From Panax quinquefolius (lineage: Eukaryota > Streptophyta > Magnoliopsida > Apiales > Araliaceae), in NCBI GenBank assembly GCA_020205615.1, contig CM035165.1:26390950-26454949 (forward strand): 64,000 nt of DNA, read 5' to 3'. Each line of letters begins with the position of its first letter. Position 1 is the stretch's first letter. Below the pieces are notes generated by a model. The model worked only from the letters and a program-made list of their open reading frames with translations. It did not search any database and had not been told where the DNA came from. The position numbers were made by a program, and so were the translations under genes. Positions 14,201 through 24,821 of this stretch are shown one piece after another.

Positions 14201-17200
14201 AATCAGATTGACTTAAAAACTTCTGTGGATGTTTTCATCCCAAGTGATAGCTAATTATGTTTATCAAGAGCACGTTATAGAAAAACGATGAAGTTTTTCA
14301 TGTTTGAGCAGCTGATAAGGCCAGTCCATTTTATGTTACTTTTAGATTAGTGACCTGTGCCACATTTTATCTGACAAAAATGGTTTCTGCAATAAACAGA
14401 TGATGATAAATGCATACCAAGTTTATGACAGTCCTCTCTTCCTTTCCTTTTCTTTTCATACAGTGAGTTGACAATATCAGTATATCACAAAATTAAAAAC
14501 AGCCAAATTACCTCACATATTCGGCAAGAGGGACAGGTCCACGAGCTCCAATGAAATAGATCTACAATAAAACTTTTTATCAAAAAAATTAACTGAAACA
14601 CGTCAACATTAGAACAGTATTGGACATAAAGCATACCTCTATTTTGAGCCCAAGCCTTAAGGCAGCTCCTGTGATACTTCTTGCTACAACTTTTGCAAGA
14701 AAGCATCTTCCTTGCTTTCTCACTCCCTTCACTTTCACCATTAAAGCAAAGCCGGCACATTACTTTAACATTAGACAGACCCTGCTCTTCTCCACCTATA
14801 TCTTTCACAACACCCTACACAAGAAAGCATGTTATTGATATGCCAAAACTCCTGATGAAACAATATATTCACCCAATTACCTACTACCTCCATTCCACCT
14901 TACTTGCAACATTTTTTTGGTGTAGGGCGGAGTTTAAGACATGACGAAAACATATTTAGATTTATACATTAGTAATACATTTAAATATTATGTGCTTTTG
15001 GTTCATCTTAAAATCCATGCCACACAAACTAAAAGAAATTTTGCTAGCAATGTGGGGCAGAGTATGTTTTGTTTAATTATCCTAAAAGATCAAATTTCAG
15101 ATTGCAATACAAAGAGAAAAATGTCTCAATAACCTATCGAGAACCACAAAGTGTCAATCCTAACAAGCATAGAGAAATATTCAATGTGGCAAAACCCCCA
15201 CTCAAATACTAAATTATTATATAAATGACTCTTTCCGGCAAACTCATTAATCAATAATTAAATACAAAACCGATTACCATTTTGGAAAATAATTATTTCA
15301 ATAAAAGCATTCTTCAATGGAATATCAACCATAAGGTCAAGATCTCTATTTAAAAAACATCTGATAGTAATACAACAAGATATTACTAGGTCTTTTAAAC
15401 CAACAAAAATATCTTGTTTGAGAAATCCAAAATTCTGCCTCAACATGCTTTATTAGGATTAATCAATATTTCCAGCAAGATAGTGATAAATGACACATCC
15501 GCACTAGTTCCATTTTAAACTCACATCTCTCTCTAAGAATGTCCCATTGATCTTGTATATGTTCATAGTTTCATGGTACAAGAATGTCATCAACATCATC
15601 GAGTCAGAATTAACGAACTATTCTCATGGCTTGCCAAGTAAACTCAACCAATATAAGAACAATCCAATGCAATGTGGGAAACTGACAGACACAATTCCAT
15701 TTATAAACTGATTCGGTAAATAGGTATTAGTGTTTATATATATACACACACACACACACTAATACATATTTATAAATGATTCATAAGTAAAATTTAATAA
15801 TTGTTTAACCAATTTTCATTTGCGTGTGAGAGATTTTTGCATAATAAATTATTTTTCTTCTTTTTTGGGGTTACATTTTGCATATTAATTTCATAATAAT
15901 AATCAAGTACATATGAATATTATAGTGTACAAGTTGTTCATTGGGTATACGTGAAGACCATTAATTTACCCTCTTTACAGTTTCAGCATCAACTCTCTTC
16001 ACCTTTTTTCCTACCCTCTCTCTAAAAATTTACCACCCGTTTCTCAATCTGCTAACTTCCACCACTGATGATCAATCTTGCTCACCCACTCCAGATGCAA
16101 ACCTCCAAGTTCACTCATAACACATGTGCATGTAGATGTGAAGCCCCTACATTGTTAATTGCAACTTATTCTTCATCTTGAGGTAGGAAGACCAATCTTC
16201 CTATTAATGTCCGGATTTCTAAAATTTGTCAAATTCCAGCCTGTAAGACCGGAACAGATCGGTATTGCCAGTATTTGGACTGGAATGCTATACTATTCTA
16301 TTTGTACCGGATTGTCCCAAAATCACTATGTTTTGTACTGTACCAGCCGACATGGTAATACAGCTATTTAATGTTTTGTTTCCCCATACCCATATTTCAC
16401 CCCTCTCTTGTCCTCATCAATAAAGGAATATTTGACTGATAATAGTAAGTTTAAACAGGATTTAACCTATCAAAAAACTTCTACAACATAAATAATATGT
16501 AGTTTAAGAAGTGGAACCTTCTTACTAAATTTGCCTAAAACAAAATATCTAAATTCTTAATGAACTAAGCATTTTCTTTTGCAAAACAAAGAGACTCATC
16601 AATAGATTTTTTAATGATGCATTTGTCAGATTTACATGCTCAGCCCAAATAGCTGCCAGTCCCAGTTAGACACAATACGACAATATAAACCAAAACTTTA
16701 CAATTGATTATTTCAACAGCAGTATAACATTGTTTTATGACAAATGATCAAATTAGAAGACGCAAGGCCACATATTCTTAGCAGCATACGTCAATTATCC
16801 AACAATATCAACCTGTATAAAATTAAATAACAAAATGTAATATTTTCATAGCACAAGCTTGGAGAAATTATTACATTAGAAAGTTATAATTAACGTCATT
16901 CACTATCGGCCAATCCTTATAGCTCTATAACACGCAGAAACCGACATGACAGCAATTTAATCACCCAACAAATACAATAACTCCACATTCCAATAACCCC
17001 ATTATCCCCCACTAAATTTTCAGAACAAATTCAAATTCCACGCGTCAATCAAGAAACTAAAACAGTTCTAAACTAACAAAATCACAACCAAATCACAATG
17101 CCACACGACATTCAAAAATTAGCTAACAATACAGTTCTAAACTACCAAAAGCAACAACAAACCACAATGACACACATCATTCAAACATCAAAACTCAAAA

Positions 17201-17688
17201 TTCAATACAAAATCAAAAACCTCACCTCCACATCACCGGTCTCCATCCTCCGCGCATAATCCTCCGCCACCAAAGACGCTGCAGCGGCCTTCCTCTGCAT
17301 CGCAGCACGCTTGGTCTGTGCCGACAGCAGCTCCTCCGCATCTCCCCCATCCACAACAGTCACCGGAGCCTGCGGAGGAGGCGGCGGAGTAATAACCTTG
17401 GGAACGGCAACCTGTACAGTGGTTGATTCCCTAACCCTAAGTAACCGAGGGTCCTTGATAAACTCCTCAAGCTTAGCTACCTCCGCCAAGAACTCATCCT
17501 TCCCCTTGCCGCCATTCGGAAACCCTAGCAAACAGAAACAGATTCGTCGACTGCAAGAGAAACCAAACAACAAAAGGGCTTTAGAGAGAGAAAATGGGGA
17601 TTTTAGAGAGAGAATTTGGGAACATTTTAGAGAGAGAGGGGGAATTTTACCAAGTGATGGGGCAAGCAACATGAAAGGCCATAACCAT
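2236..17688 (-). CDS. PHD/RING-type zinc-finger protein, 13 coding exons, 869 aa predicted
   Basis: Coding exons, first to last: 17688-17651, 17550-17226, 14814-14637, 14561-14512, 10858-10766, 10685-10597, 8027-7949, 7485-7403, 6579-6501, 6416-5681, 3477-3394, 3260-2618, 2368-2236. All introns are GT-AG, the phases agree and no stop interrupts the frame; exon 12 uses an AAG acceptor. The ATG at 17688 gives MVMAFHVACPIT, spliced to CRRICFC, as I recall for Arabidopsis AT3G52100/AT3G08020. Cys/His-rich fingers fill residues about 132-340: CRLC...CKSCSKKYHRSC, WTCPSCRICEVC, FMFCKRCDGAFHCYC, TCCDACGRLF, YCPVC, VCCDICQRWVHCQC, YKCATCRGEC. Residues about 345-780 are Ser/Lys-rich and probably disordered. 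The C-terminus has a compact block (GKRVEVHQP...SWHKGTV...LDDGRAKTLDLGKQGVRF) that looks Tudor-like. A nuclear, chromatin-linked role is inferred from PHD biology. The extent of 15.5 kb comes from introns of up to 3.7 kb carrying transposon insertions. Confidence 0.9.
3478..5680. other. Intron 10 of the PHD-type gene with retrotransposon relic
   Basis: A non-coding intron between exons 11 and 10. It holds a (TA)n run near 4140-4161 and a primer-binding-site-like motif at 4722-4737. I saw no coding remnant of gag or pol. Confidence 0.6.
4722..4737 (-). other. Primer-binding-site-like motif (tRNA-Met type)
   Basis: The minus strand reads TTGGTATCAGAGCCAA, the usual primer-binding site of plant LTR retrotransposons. 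In that orientation the 5' LTR would lie to the right (about 4740 on) and the leader to the left. I could not define either LTR, so this is at most a decayed fragment inside the intron. Confidence 0.4.
9220..10050. mobile_element. Possible PIF/Harbinger- or hAT-type non-autonomous element
   Basis: The left end GGGGGCGTTTGGTATGG and the right end ACACCCCCTTAA are roughly inverted, with TAA/TTA trinucleotides at both borders. The GGGGGCGTTTGGTA start is common in plant MITEs. It sits in the intron at 8028-10596 of the PHD-type gene. The interior is AT-rich and non-coding. The inverted match is short, so the assignment is weak. Confidence 0.35.
11257..11291 (+). other. G-rich tract, potential G-quadruplex
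   Basis: About 35 bases made of G runs separated by single A residues (a long G run, then G5AG5AG7-like blocks). It lies in the intron 10859-14511 of the minus-strand PHD-type gene, so the pre-mRNA would be C-rich here and the template strand G-rich. Four or more G runs of at least four bases meet the usual quadruplex pattern. Confidence 0.75.
12486..13485. mobile_element. 1,000-bp non-autonomous DNA transposon with 9-bp target duplication
   Basis: CATGGATAC occurs at 12477-12485 and again at 13486-13494, bracketing exactly 1,000 bp. Both inner ends carry TAGTTGTCA in inverted orientation. Near both ends are GC-rich, partly palindromic motifs (GTCGAGTCGAGTCGAC, CGACTAGTCGACTAGGCGCC; GTCGCCTAGG), unlike the AT-rich intron around them. 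The 9-bp duplication suggests a Mutator-like element; the TTGTCA ends also resemble plant hAT elements. The interior has a purine-rich (AGAAGA)n stretch near 13070-13165 and no transposase. Confidence 0.6.
14882..15064. mobile_element. Stowaway-like MITE
   Basis: The left end TACTACCTCCATTCCACCTT faces a right end whose reverse complement starts TACTCTGCCCCACATTGC. TA occurs at both borders and GCAA follows on each arm. About 180 bp, non-coding, within the intron between exons 3 and 2 of the PHD-type gene. Confidence 0.5.
15735..15759. repeat. (TA)n(CA)n microsatellite
   Basis: A short compound TA/CA run inside the intron at 14815-17225. Confidence 0.85.
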
Positions 17689-17892
17689 AAGAGATTTTTG
17701 ATTTGATTTTTGAATTTGTGATGGTTTAAGGATTTGGTTTAACAAATTACTCTAAAAAAAAACTTGAAATTACATTTCAAATTAAGAAAATTATTGTTAA
17801 TATTTTTGTATATATTTAACAAAAAAATACGCTACGCACGAGACCGATACTGTGAAAGAGTTTTTTGCGCCGGAGAGAGGAAAGGAGAGGAG

Positions 17893-17938
<46 letters not shown>

Positions 17939-18383
17939 GCTGAATGGGTGTTTGACTAGATTTTAAGTAATTGGAATGTTATACGACAACGTATTTAAAT
18001 TGTGCTCGAATTTGACGGTGGACTTGGGGTGTGTTTGAAAAGGTTTTAATTGGTTCTATATCTGATTGGGCCCAAACTCGGAGTCATTTACGCTGTTTGT
18101 TTAGGTACGAAATAGGAACAATTACATTTTATAGTACATTTAAAAACATAATTACAAATAATAAATAAGACTCATAAAATATTTATATAATTAATACACT
18201 TTCCATATTTATTTACAATATTAGTGCAATTAGAATTTCTTATTTTAGGGAATTAGTATGCAATTAGAATTCCTTAATTTAAGGGATTAGTATTGATTTA
18301 CTTATTAAATTAAGTAATTAATATATGTACATATTACAATCCTTCTGTCATCTTTAAATTAGCATTATAAGGCGAAGGACTGA
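17689..18383. promoter_or_regulatory. Intergenic region, 5' side of the PHD-type gene
   Basis: This is the upstream region of the minus-strand gene starting at 17688. It contains a compound (TA)n(GA)n run at 17891-17938, about 200 bp before the ATG, where GA/CT-rich tracts are common in plant core promoters and 5' UTRs. No TATA box or start site could be assigned confidently. Confidence 0.4.
17891..17938. repeat. (TA)n(GA)n compound microsatellite
   Basis: A TA run passes directly into a GA run about 200 bp upstream of the PHD-type start codon. On the gene's sense strand it reads as a CT run. Confidence 0.9.
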
Positions 18384-18620
18384 GCCCCTTCTCGTTCCTC
18401 CGATGATGACCCCGCCGTGAACTACCACCACAACCTTCGTAGCCCTCCTACCAATTACCACCAATCTGGATTCTCCAGTGGTGGTCGTGACAACCGTGCT
18501 TTTGACAGTCCGTATTGTTTCCCTCCAGGTGGAAGCGGTGGTAGTGGGTTTCGTCCAATGGGTAGTGGTGGTGGAGATCGCAGTGGGTTTCCATTACCGC
18601 CTCCCATTAACCGTCTCCTG
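18384..18620 (+). pseudogene. FCA: FCA-like N-terminal fragment (Gly/Pro/Ser-rich)
   Basis: The frame opens after a TGA at 18381 and reads APSRSSDDDPAVNYHHNLRS, then FDSPYCFPPGGSGG and GFRPMGSGGGDRSGFPLPPP. As I recall, eudicot FCA (RNA-binding flowering regulator) starts with SRPSDDP..., HHH, SPxNYRxGFSG, RPFDSPPRYPPGG and FRPMG blocks in this order. There is no in-frame start of the usual MDRH type. No RRM (KLFVGSVP) follows; the frame runs into a tandem repeat at 18641. So at most about 75 codons remain and the fragment cannot make FCA. The match is to low-complexity sequence and could be another Gly-rich protein. Confidence 0.45.
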
Positions 18621-18640
18621 AATTTTTTCCCCATAGTGCA

Positions 18641-18917
18641 GGTAACCTATTCAGTTGTATTAGGTTGCCAATTTATTTTGAATATGATGCAGTTGGTAAT
18701 TAAACTTTCATACCAAGTAACTCTATTCGGTTTTATTAGGTTCTACCATTTTATTTTGAATGTGATGCGGTTTTCACTCAAACCTTCACGCAATTGGTTG
18801 CCAAACCTTCGAACGAAGGTAATCAATTCAGTTTTATTAGGTTACAAATTTATTTTTAATGTGATGCAGTTGGTAGCCAAACCTTCATATAAAGGTAACC
18901 ATTTTAGTTTTTGTGGG
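18641..18917 (+). repeat. Degenerate minisatellite, about 76-100-bp unit
   Basis: Roughly three and a half copies start near 18641, 18716, 18817 and 18894. Each begins GGTAAC/TC...ATTCAGTTTTATTAGGTT and contains TTTATTTTGAATATGATGCAGTTGG-like sequence and AAACCTTCAT. The second copy is about 25 bp longer. The array directly follows the FCA-like fragment, and each unit starts with a GGTAA donor-like sequence. Confidence 0.75.
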
Positions 18918-20079
18918 TAACTAAATCGTCAAAAAAAAATTCAGAACAGTAACTCAGGTACTTCCGGAGATTTGCGGCGATAGAGGCGGCGAAGGAGGAT
19001 GATGAAGGGGAAGAGAGGGCGATGTAACGGCGGCGGCGCAACCAAGGACTTCTGGAGTTTCGCAGCGGAGGAGGATGATGAAGGAGAAGAGAGAGGAGGC
19101 AGTGATGAAGATAATAAGCGGTGAGGGAGATGAAGATTAGGATGAAGAAGATATTTTTTTTTTTTTTCCCTCCTTTTGATTTGAATTATGGATTTGTTTT
19201 AGTTGTTAGATCCCAAAAATTTGATTTGAATTATTAATTATGGCGGTTATTTCTCCTTGATTTTAGGTTTCTTTATTTAATGTGAATTTGAATTTGTTAC
19301 ACTCTTTTTGTAATTATTTTTATGGATGCACTAATGGTGTAATTATTTTATTGATGCACTAATTGTGTAATTACTTTCTATTTGTTGTATACTTATGTAA
19401 AGGACCCGAAGAAATAACAAGTCTTAATAGGCCCAAAATATATCTTAGCTTAATAAGTCAAGATTGGATTAACTTATTTTGCTTTGAACCGATAACGATA
19501 GTGCGTTGGAATTTAAATATAAATATTTTTATATGATTTAGATTAATACGCTAGTTATATTTTAATAAAGTAGTTAAAACGTACTATTAAGTATAGATTA
19601 TCGGTATATAATAGATTTTGGAGAAATTAACACATGTCATGCCTAATAAATATTCTTTATTTTTATTGATAAAAATGCCCAACAAACATAACACATAAAT
19701 TGAAACAAACCTAAATTCATTTCCTGAAATTAGAATCAACTATTCAAATCTATTATCTATTATCTATTATATTTATCTATTATCTATTATTTCTATTAAT
19801 TATACTAAAACACAGTACATCTTCAACTTTGTCGTTCAAAATCGTTCAAACGACGAAGAAGGATTACCCCAAATGATGAAGCAAACCCAAGGAAGAAGCA
19901 TACTACGGCAAGAATTAGCGCTTTGTTTGGAATTTCATCAACAACAAGACGAATCAGAAGAAAGGGAAAAATCTTTTTGTATTGAGTCACGGATTTAGTC
20001 AAAAGGTTGCTGTTCTTTCGGTGTTGTGTCTCTCTAGGGTTTTACACTTCTCTGCGTGTTGATCTTTCCCATCTCAACC
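18918..20079. other. Intergenic DNA between two pseudogenes
   Basis: 18960-19150 is purine-rich with repeated GGAGGATGATGAAGG-type blocks (near 18992 and 19067), possibly a remnant of an acidic coding exon, but stops occur in every frame. The rest is AT-rich, with TCTATTA repeats near 19752-19790. No gene is supported. Confidence 0.5.
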
Positions 20080-22746
20080 ATGGAGCCAGCACCTCCGAAT
20101 CAACACCAAAATGGCCAGGCCGCCGCTTCTGTGGCCGATAGAGTATTCGTCGGGAACTGCAAGTCGACGAAAGGCGTCGCCGTGGCGGTGGTGGACGTAA
20201 ACGCCATCATACAAGGAGGAGAGGTCCGTGATCCAAGGTCCCGTCACAGTCTCAAATTGCTTCCTTTCTCCGTCGACACCATGGAACCTTCCCCTGATTC
20301 TCTCAAAAAAGGTCTTTTATTAGTGTTCGAATTGTGTCAATATTTTATTTATTTTAGCTATTGATATATGTAATCTAAGTTAAGGAAAGACAATAAAAAG
20401 CTTATAGTCTTTGTAGATCGTAACTATAAGCTATTGATATCTGTAAACTGTGGGATTCTTTCACATAACTTCTAATGCAAAGTGTAATATATACTTGTAT
20501 AGTATTTTCACTTCATGGTGATCGTCTATTGTTAAAGAGTAATGTTGCATGCACCATTTTGGTTTTTAGGGGCACCAGTTTAGTGTACCTGCTAATGTGC
20601 CGCAGCTCTCATTCTTTAACTTACTGAATGATGGGATTTAAGTTGTCAATTAATTTCAACATTACCTTTTTACATATTGGGTATTTTTGTTGTTGAAGAT
20701 TGAAAGGTAGGGGTTACTAAACGATATCAATAGATGGCTATCTGTTTCATTTATTGAACTGCTATCTGAAATTCTCTGTGTGGTTTTGGCATTTATCAAC
20801 TTTGCGAGGGCAACTGGTGATCTGCAGACGCTGTCAGATATTGATCTCAAGCTCATTGCTTTGACTTATACGTTGGAGGCTCAAATCCACGGAACTATAC
20901 ATCTGAGAGCGGTGATAATCAGGAGGGTGGTGATGGTAGTTTTAATAAGCCTAGGAAATATCTGCCTAAGAAAAAAGAAGTACGTATGGAAGGGAAAAAG
21001 ATGGTGACAGATGGAATTGATGCATCTCAGGGAGAATTTGATGATAAATCTGATGATTGGCGGCCCGCTGTTAGTTGAAGTACCCATTGAAGATTTCTTC
21101 GACGAAAAGCTAGACGTGAAATGTATGAGGATTTGCTGAGAAAGATAGTGACCAAGATGCAGCAATTAACATGGAAAATGAAAATATTGAGGACACAGGA
21201 TGCCTGGATCTGCTGATGGATGAGAGCTTAGATGAAACACATGTTGAAAATGGGAATCCAGTGGGAACTAAGATAACAGAAGAAAAAACAGGGGAGGGAG
21301 AGCTTTCCACAATATTGAACCAAACGAGGATAGAAGAACATTCATTGAAGGCCCTTCAAGATGTCAATGAGTTGAGAAACTCTCCTCAGGAACCTGAATC
21401 TAACAATTTCTCTGTGGGAGATATTACCTGTGACAACAGGGGAAATATTACTGATGAAGGAGATGAAGCTGAAATCATTAGTAATGGTTTGGAACACTTG
21501 GATATCACAAGCCAAACTTGTGAAAGTGTTGATGCGTCATTTATGGATGATGATAGTAGTGAGCAGAGCTGGATGCTAAGATCCCTATCTGACTCGAGTG
21601 TGGCTTGTATAACCAGTGACTTTGCAATGCAAAATGTTCTTCTGCAGATGGGTTTACGCCTGTTAGCGCCTGGAGGAATGCAAATCCGCGAGTTGCACAG
21701 GTATATAAATCTTCTGCCTTACTTTAACATGGTGCGTGCCAATGGGCACTTTGTGTTTCTTGTGCACTCGATTCACATCATAAATTTATTTGTGCTATGT
21801 GTGCCAGCAACACTATTAGTTATTATGTAAGTTAGTATTGAATTTATGAAAAATTAGTTTCCTTGAGCGGCTATAATTCTTCTTTAGCATTACTAGGGGT
21901 ATCTTACATATATTTAGTGGATGAGTATATGCAGTTATGTCTTAATCATTTTCATATTTTTCAGATGGATTCTAAAATGCCATGCATGCTACAAGGTGAC
22001 TACAGAAATTGGTAGAATCTTCTGTCCAAAATGTGGGAATGGGGGTACAGGGTACTTTACGCAAGGTAGCTGTTACAGTTGGTGAAAATGGCATAGTCCT
22101 TGCAGCCCGTCGGCCACGTATTTCCTTGCGCGGTACAAAAGTAAGTTAATTTAAAAGGTTTCTATAGGAACTAATTTTTTTTATTAAGCAATATATAATT
22201 ATTGAAAGAACAATGGTTCAGATCTTAGTACAAACACATTAGAATTTCTTTTGTGAATGCAAAGACGTGAAACTGGCTACTACCAGTGTTTCATTCTTTG
22301 GTGCTTCTTAATTAACACTGCAATGTGTCCCTATGCAGTTTTCACTGCCTATGCCGCATGGTGGAAGAGATGCTATTACCAAGAATCCTGTTTTACGTGA
22401 AGATCAACACCCACAAAAGTTCCTGTACCCAAAGACAAAAAAGAAGAGTAATCAGGTCAGTGCTCCTCCTTCCTTTTGTTTTTCTTTCTAAAGTCTGTGC
22501 TCTCCTTTTGTATCTATGGTTTTGTTGCATGTAATGTAATTCAAATATATTCCATTAATTTAAACTAAGCTTGGGGTATCTATGTATATAATTTTGTAGG
22601 AAGACAGCTTCTTTTCTACAAATCACATCTTTCTCCACCATACTGATAAGAGAGCTCCGCTGCAGCCTCCTGTAAGGAAAGCATTGGCAGTTTTCAGTGG
22701 GAAGAGGAATCCGAACGACAATCATTTCTCTCGATCTAAGCAGTAG
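20080..22746 (+). pseudogene. NOB1: Disabled copy of NOB1 (20S pre-rRNA endonuclease)
   Basis: NOB1 cleaves 20S pre-rRNA at the 3' end of 18S rRNA with a PIN domain and carries a zinc ribbon. Exon-like blocks: 20080-20311 (CKSTKGVAVAVVDVNAIIQG, then PFSVDTMEPSPDSLKK), 20792-21700 (FARATGDLQTLSDIDLKLIA...QIREL), 21965-22140 (WILKCHACYKVTTEIGRIFC), 22339-22455 (FSLPMPHGGRDAITKNPVLR), 22600-22746 (RAPLQPPVRKALAVFSGKRN). Introns remain with mostly good GT-AG borders. Damage: about 23 codons missing in the PIN domain after IIQGGE; CA instead of AG before 20792; a large deletion plus frameshift near 20900; in-frame TGA at 21076 and 21088, both matching CGA codons; a frameshift near 21135; and a 7-bp duplication at 22044-22057 after the zinc ribbon. 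No functional NOB1 can result. Retained introns exclude retroposition. Confidence 0.88.
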
Positions 22747-24240
22747 ATTATATTCTAAGCTAAAATTTTATCATTCATGTATAACATGTGTCCTAGGCTA
22801 ATGAAAATTCTAACACTTGAAAGTGTTCATACTTTAATTTACTTAAATACACATGTCACCATTGTATTGGTATATATTGAATGTTAAGGACCCACAATGT
22901 TGAATTACCAATGCAGTGATAATATATTTGAGACACATTTGACATGCAAAAATTTTAAAGCCATAGGTATTATCCTTCCTGTTTGATAATATATTGAATG
23001 TTTGTAATGATAAAAACAGTTTTGTTACCCTCTTGAACCGATCCCTCTGTAATATAACCCAACAAAGACATCACATGTGCTCCACCATAAATCTACTGTT
23101 CCTGTCTCATGTTTGAATATTCTTCCAATAATGCAACGATTTGATATATTAAAGACTAATCACTAATCAGTGCCTTAGCCTACCCCAAGACCAGTTCTAT
23201 ATTTCATTTCATTTTAAATTATAGTATGAGAACTCGGGCAGTCTTTCATTTTTCCTCTTTTTTTTATGTTTCTCTCTTATTCATTTTAGGAAATGACTAA
23301 AATTAAAAGAATATATATACTTCATCACAAAACTACTTCCATAAGAATGAAACTCACAGAAAGTATCAATTCATTTCCTGAGGGTATTGTTTAATATTTG
23401 AAGTGCATATAGACATAACAAGCTGAAAGTTCTAACTAACAACCATCCAACATGTAAATAAATGTTGCGCTTATTTACATACCTCGATTGGTCTTAATAC
23501 CTTCAGACATTAGATTACCTTTTAAATTCCAACGAAAAAAATTTCCTTTGGTTGTTTGCTTTTCTGTGACAATTAATAAGAGCCAGGGGTAATCTCTCTC
23601 ACATGTTAGACTATATCTGTCACGTCCAATTTTTAGCCATGACCAATTGTATGTAGCAGTATCACAAGTTACAAGCAAGAGTGAATTGAAAATATTAATC
23701 TGTGACAAGGATGGAAAAATATACAATACTACAGAGAATGTAGTTTTCAAGGAAGTTTTTCACAATTTAATGTAGAAATGTTTGACTGTTTCTAGCTATT
23801 ATCTTTTCATTATTCCTCACATCTTTATTTGGATACTCATTATTAGTGTAAACCCGATATATATTTCATTATTATTACATCTCCTGAAATTATTTGGATA
23901 TAATGATCGTTATATCTAATAACTTACAACTATGGTATCTATGGTTTAATATGTTATATGTATAACTACATGATTTAACTCATGTTATTTTATTTTACTA
24001 CGAAAGGCATGGTCATGCCATCATGATGTTGGTTGATACATCTTCTTAGATTATTTGAACCATGATCTTCATTAGTAACACCATTCAATATAGTCCCTTG
24101 CAGTCTTTGAAACTACTACTCGGTAACTTTGCTATGTGGGATCCTCCTTCAATCAGATGATGTCCTATTAACAGAATCTCCTATGGTGAACTTTTACTCT
24201 GTTTTTGAAATATTTTCTTTCTTCTTTTTTGTTGTTGCAG
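22747..24240. other. AT-rich intergenic DNA, no gene seen
   Basis: No conserved coding signal. The short antisense ORF near 23475-23750 has no family resemblance. The last bases before 24241 (GTTGTTGCAG) form a good splice acceptor belonging to the next pseudogene. Confidence 0.5.
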
Positions 24241-24821
24241 AAAGTGGTATTGAAATTGGAGATATGATGATAAAGAAAAGAAGAAGGCAATGAAAACAGT
24301 TTCCAGCCTTTCAGGTTCTGAATTTGTTCTACCGCTATGTATTTCCTGGGTTCTATAAAGTTCCTAACATACCATTACTTTTATTCTCTATTGACTGATT
24401 ACTATACGACTATATTTGGAAAAAATAAAGTTATCTTTAAAACTCTTCATTCTACAATTGTATATCTAATTTTGGAAGTGGGGAAGTGTTAGTTATATAT
24501 TTATAGAAGTCCTAATTAATTTTGCTGGTTTTAATACTATATATGTATGTTGGAATTGAATCTATAACTATTGATATGAAAGATAAAAAGTTAATAGTAA
24601 TTGGCGACGTTGATCCGATTGCTGTGGTGAACAAATTGAGAAAAGTATGGCACACATAACTATTAACAGTTGGACCAACAAAAGAACCCGAAAAGAAAAA
24701 GGATGAAAAGAAAGATGAAGGTAAAGAAGATGAATGCCTACCAGAGTTACAATCCTTATATCATGCGCCAATATGTTTTCCACAGTGCAGAAGACATCAA
24801 AGAAACTGTGTTATATATTAA
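24241..24821 (+). pseudogene. Disabled heavy-metal-associated (HMA) domain gene
   Basis: Two exon-like blocks match small plant HMA-domain proteins that start KVVLKL and lack the CxxC site. Block 1 is 24241-24314 (KVVLKLEI, then out of frame KEKKKAMKTVSSLS), after a GTTGTTGCAG acceptor and before a GT donor. Block 2 is about 24552-24821 ([20 protein letters not shown]...LRKVW, then TVGPTKEPEKKKDEKKDEGK). Damage: a likely 2-bp loss near 24264 puts TGA at 24265; the acceptor of block 2 reads GG instead of AG; TAA at 24657 breaks the frame just before the Lys/Glu-rich linker. The tiny first exon with the start codon was not found. Such proteins bind metals or act as adaptors; this copy is not expected to be made. 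Confidence 0.8.

Noticed and set aside
16159..16371. 70-codon ORF in the PHD-gene intron
   Set aside because: No family resemblance and no supporting codon pattern; probably transposon-derived intronic sequence.
17311..17706. 131-codon plus-strand ORF opposite the first PHD exons
   Set aside because: It is antisense to well-supported exons; its Ser/Pro/Gly-rich text is the shadow of the Pro/Ala-rich coding strand.
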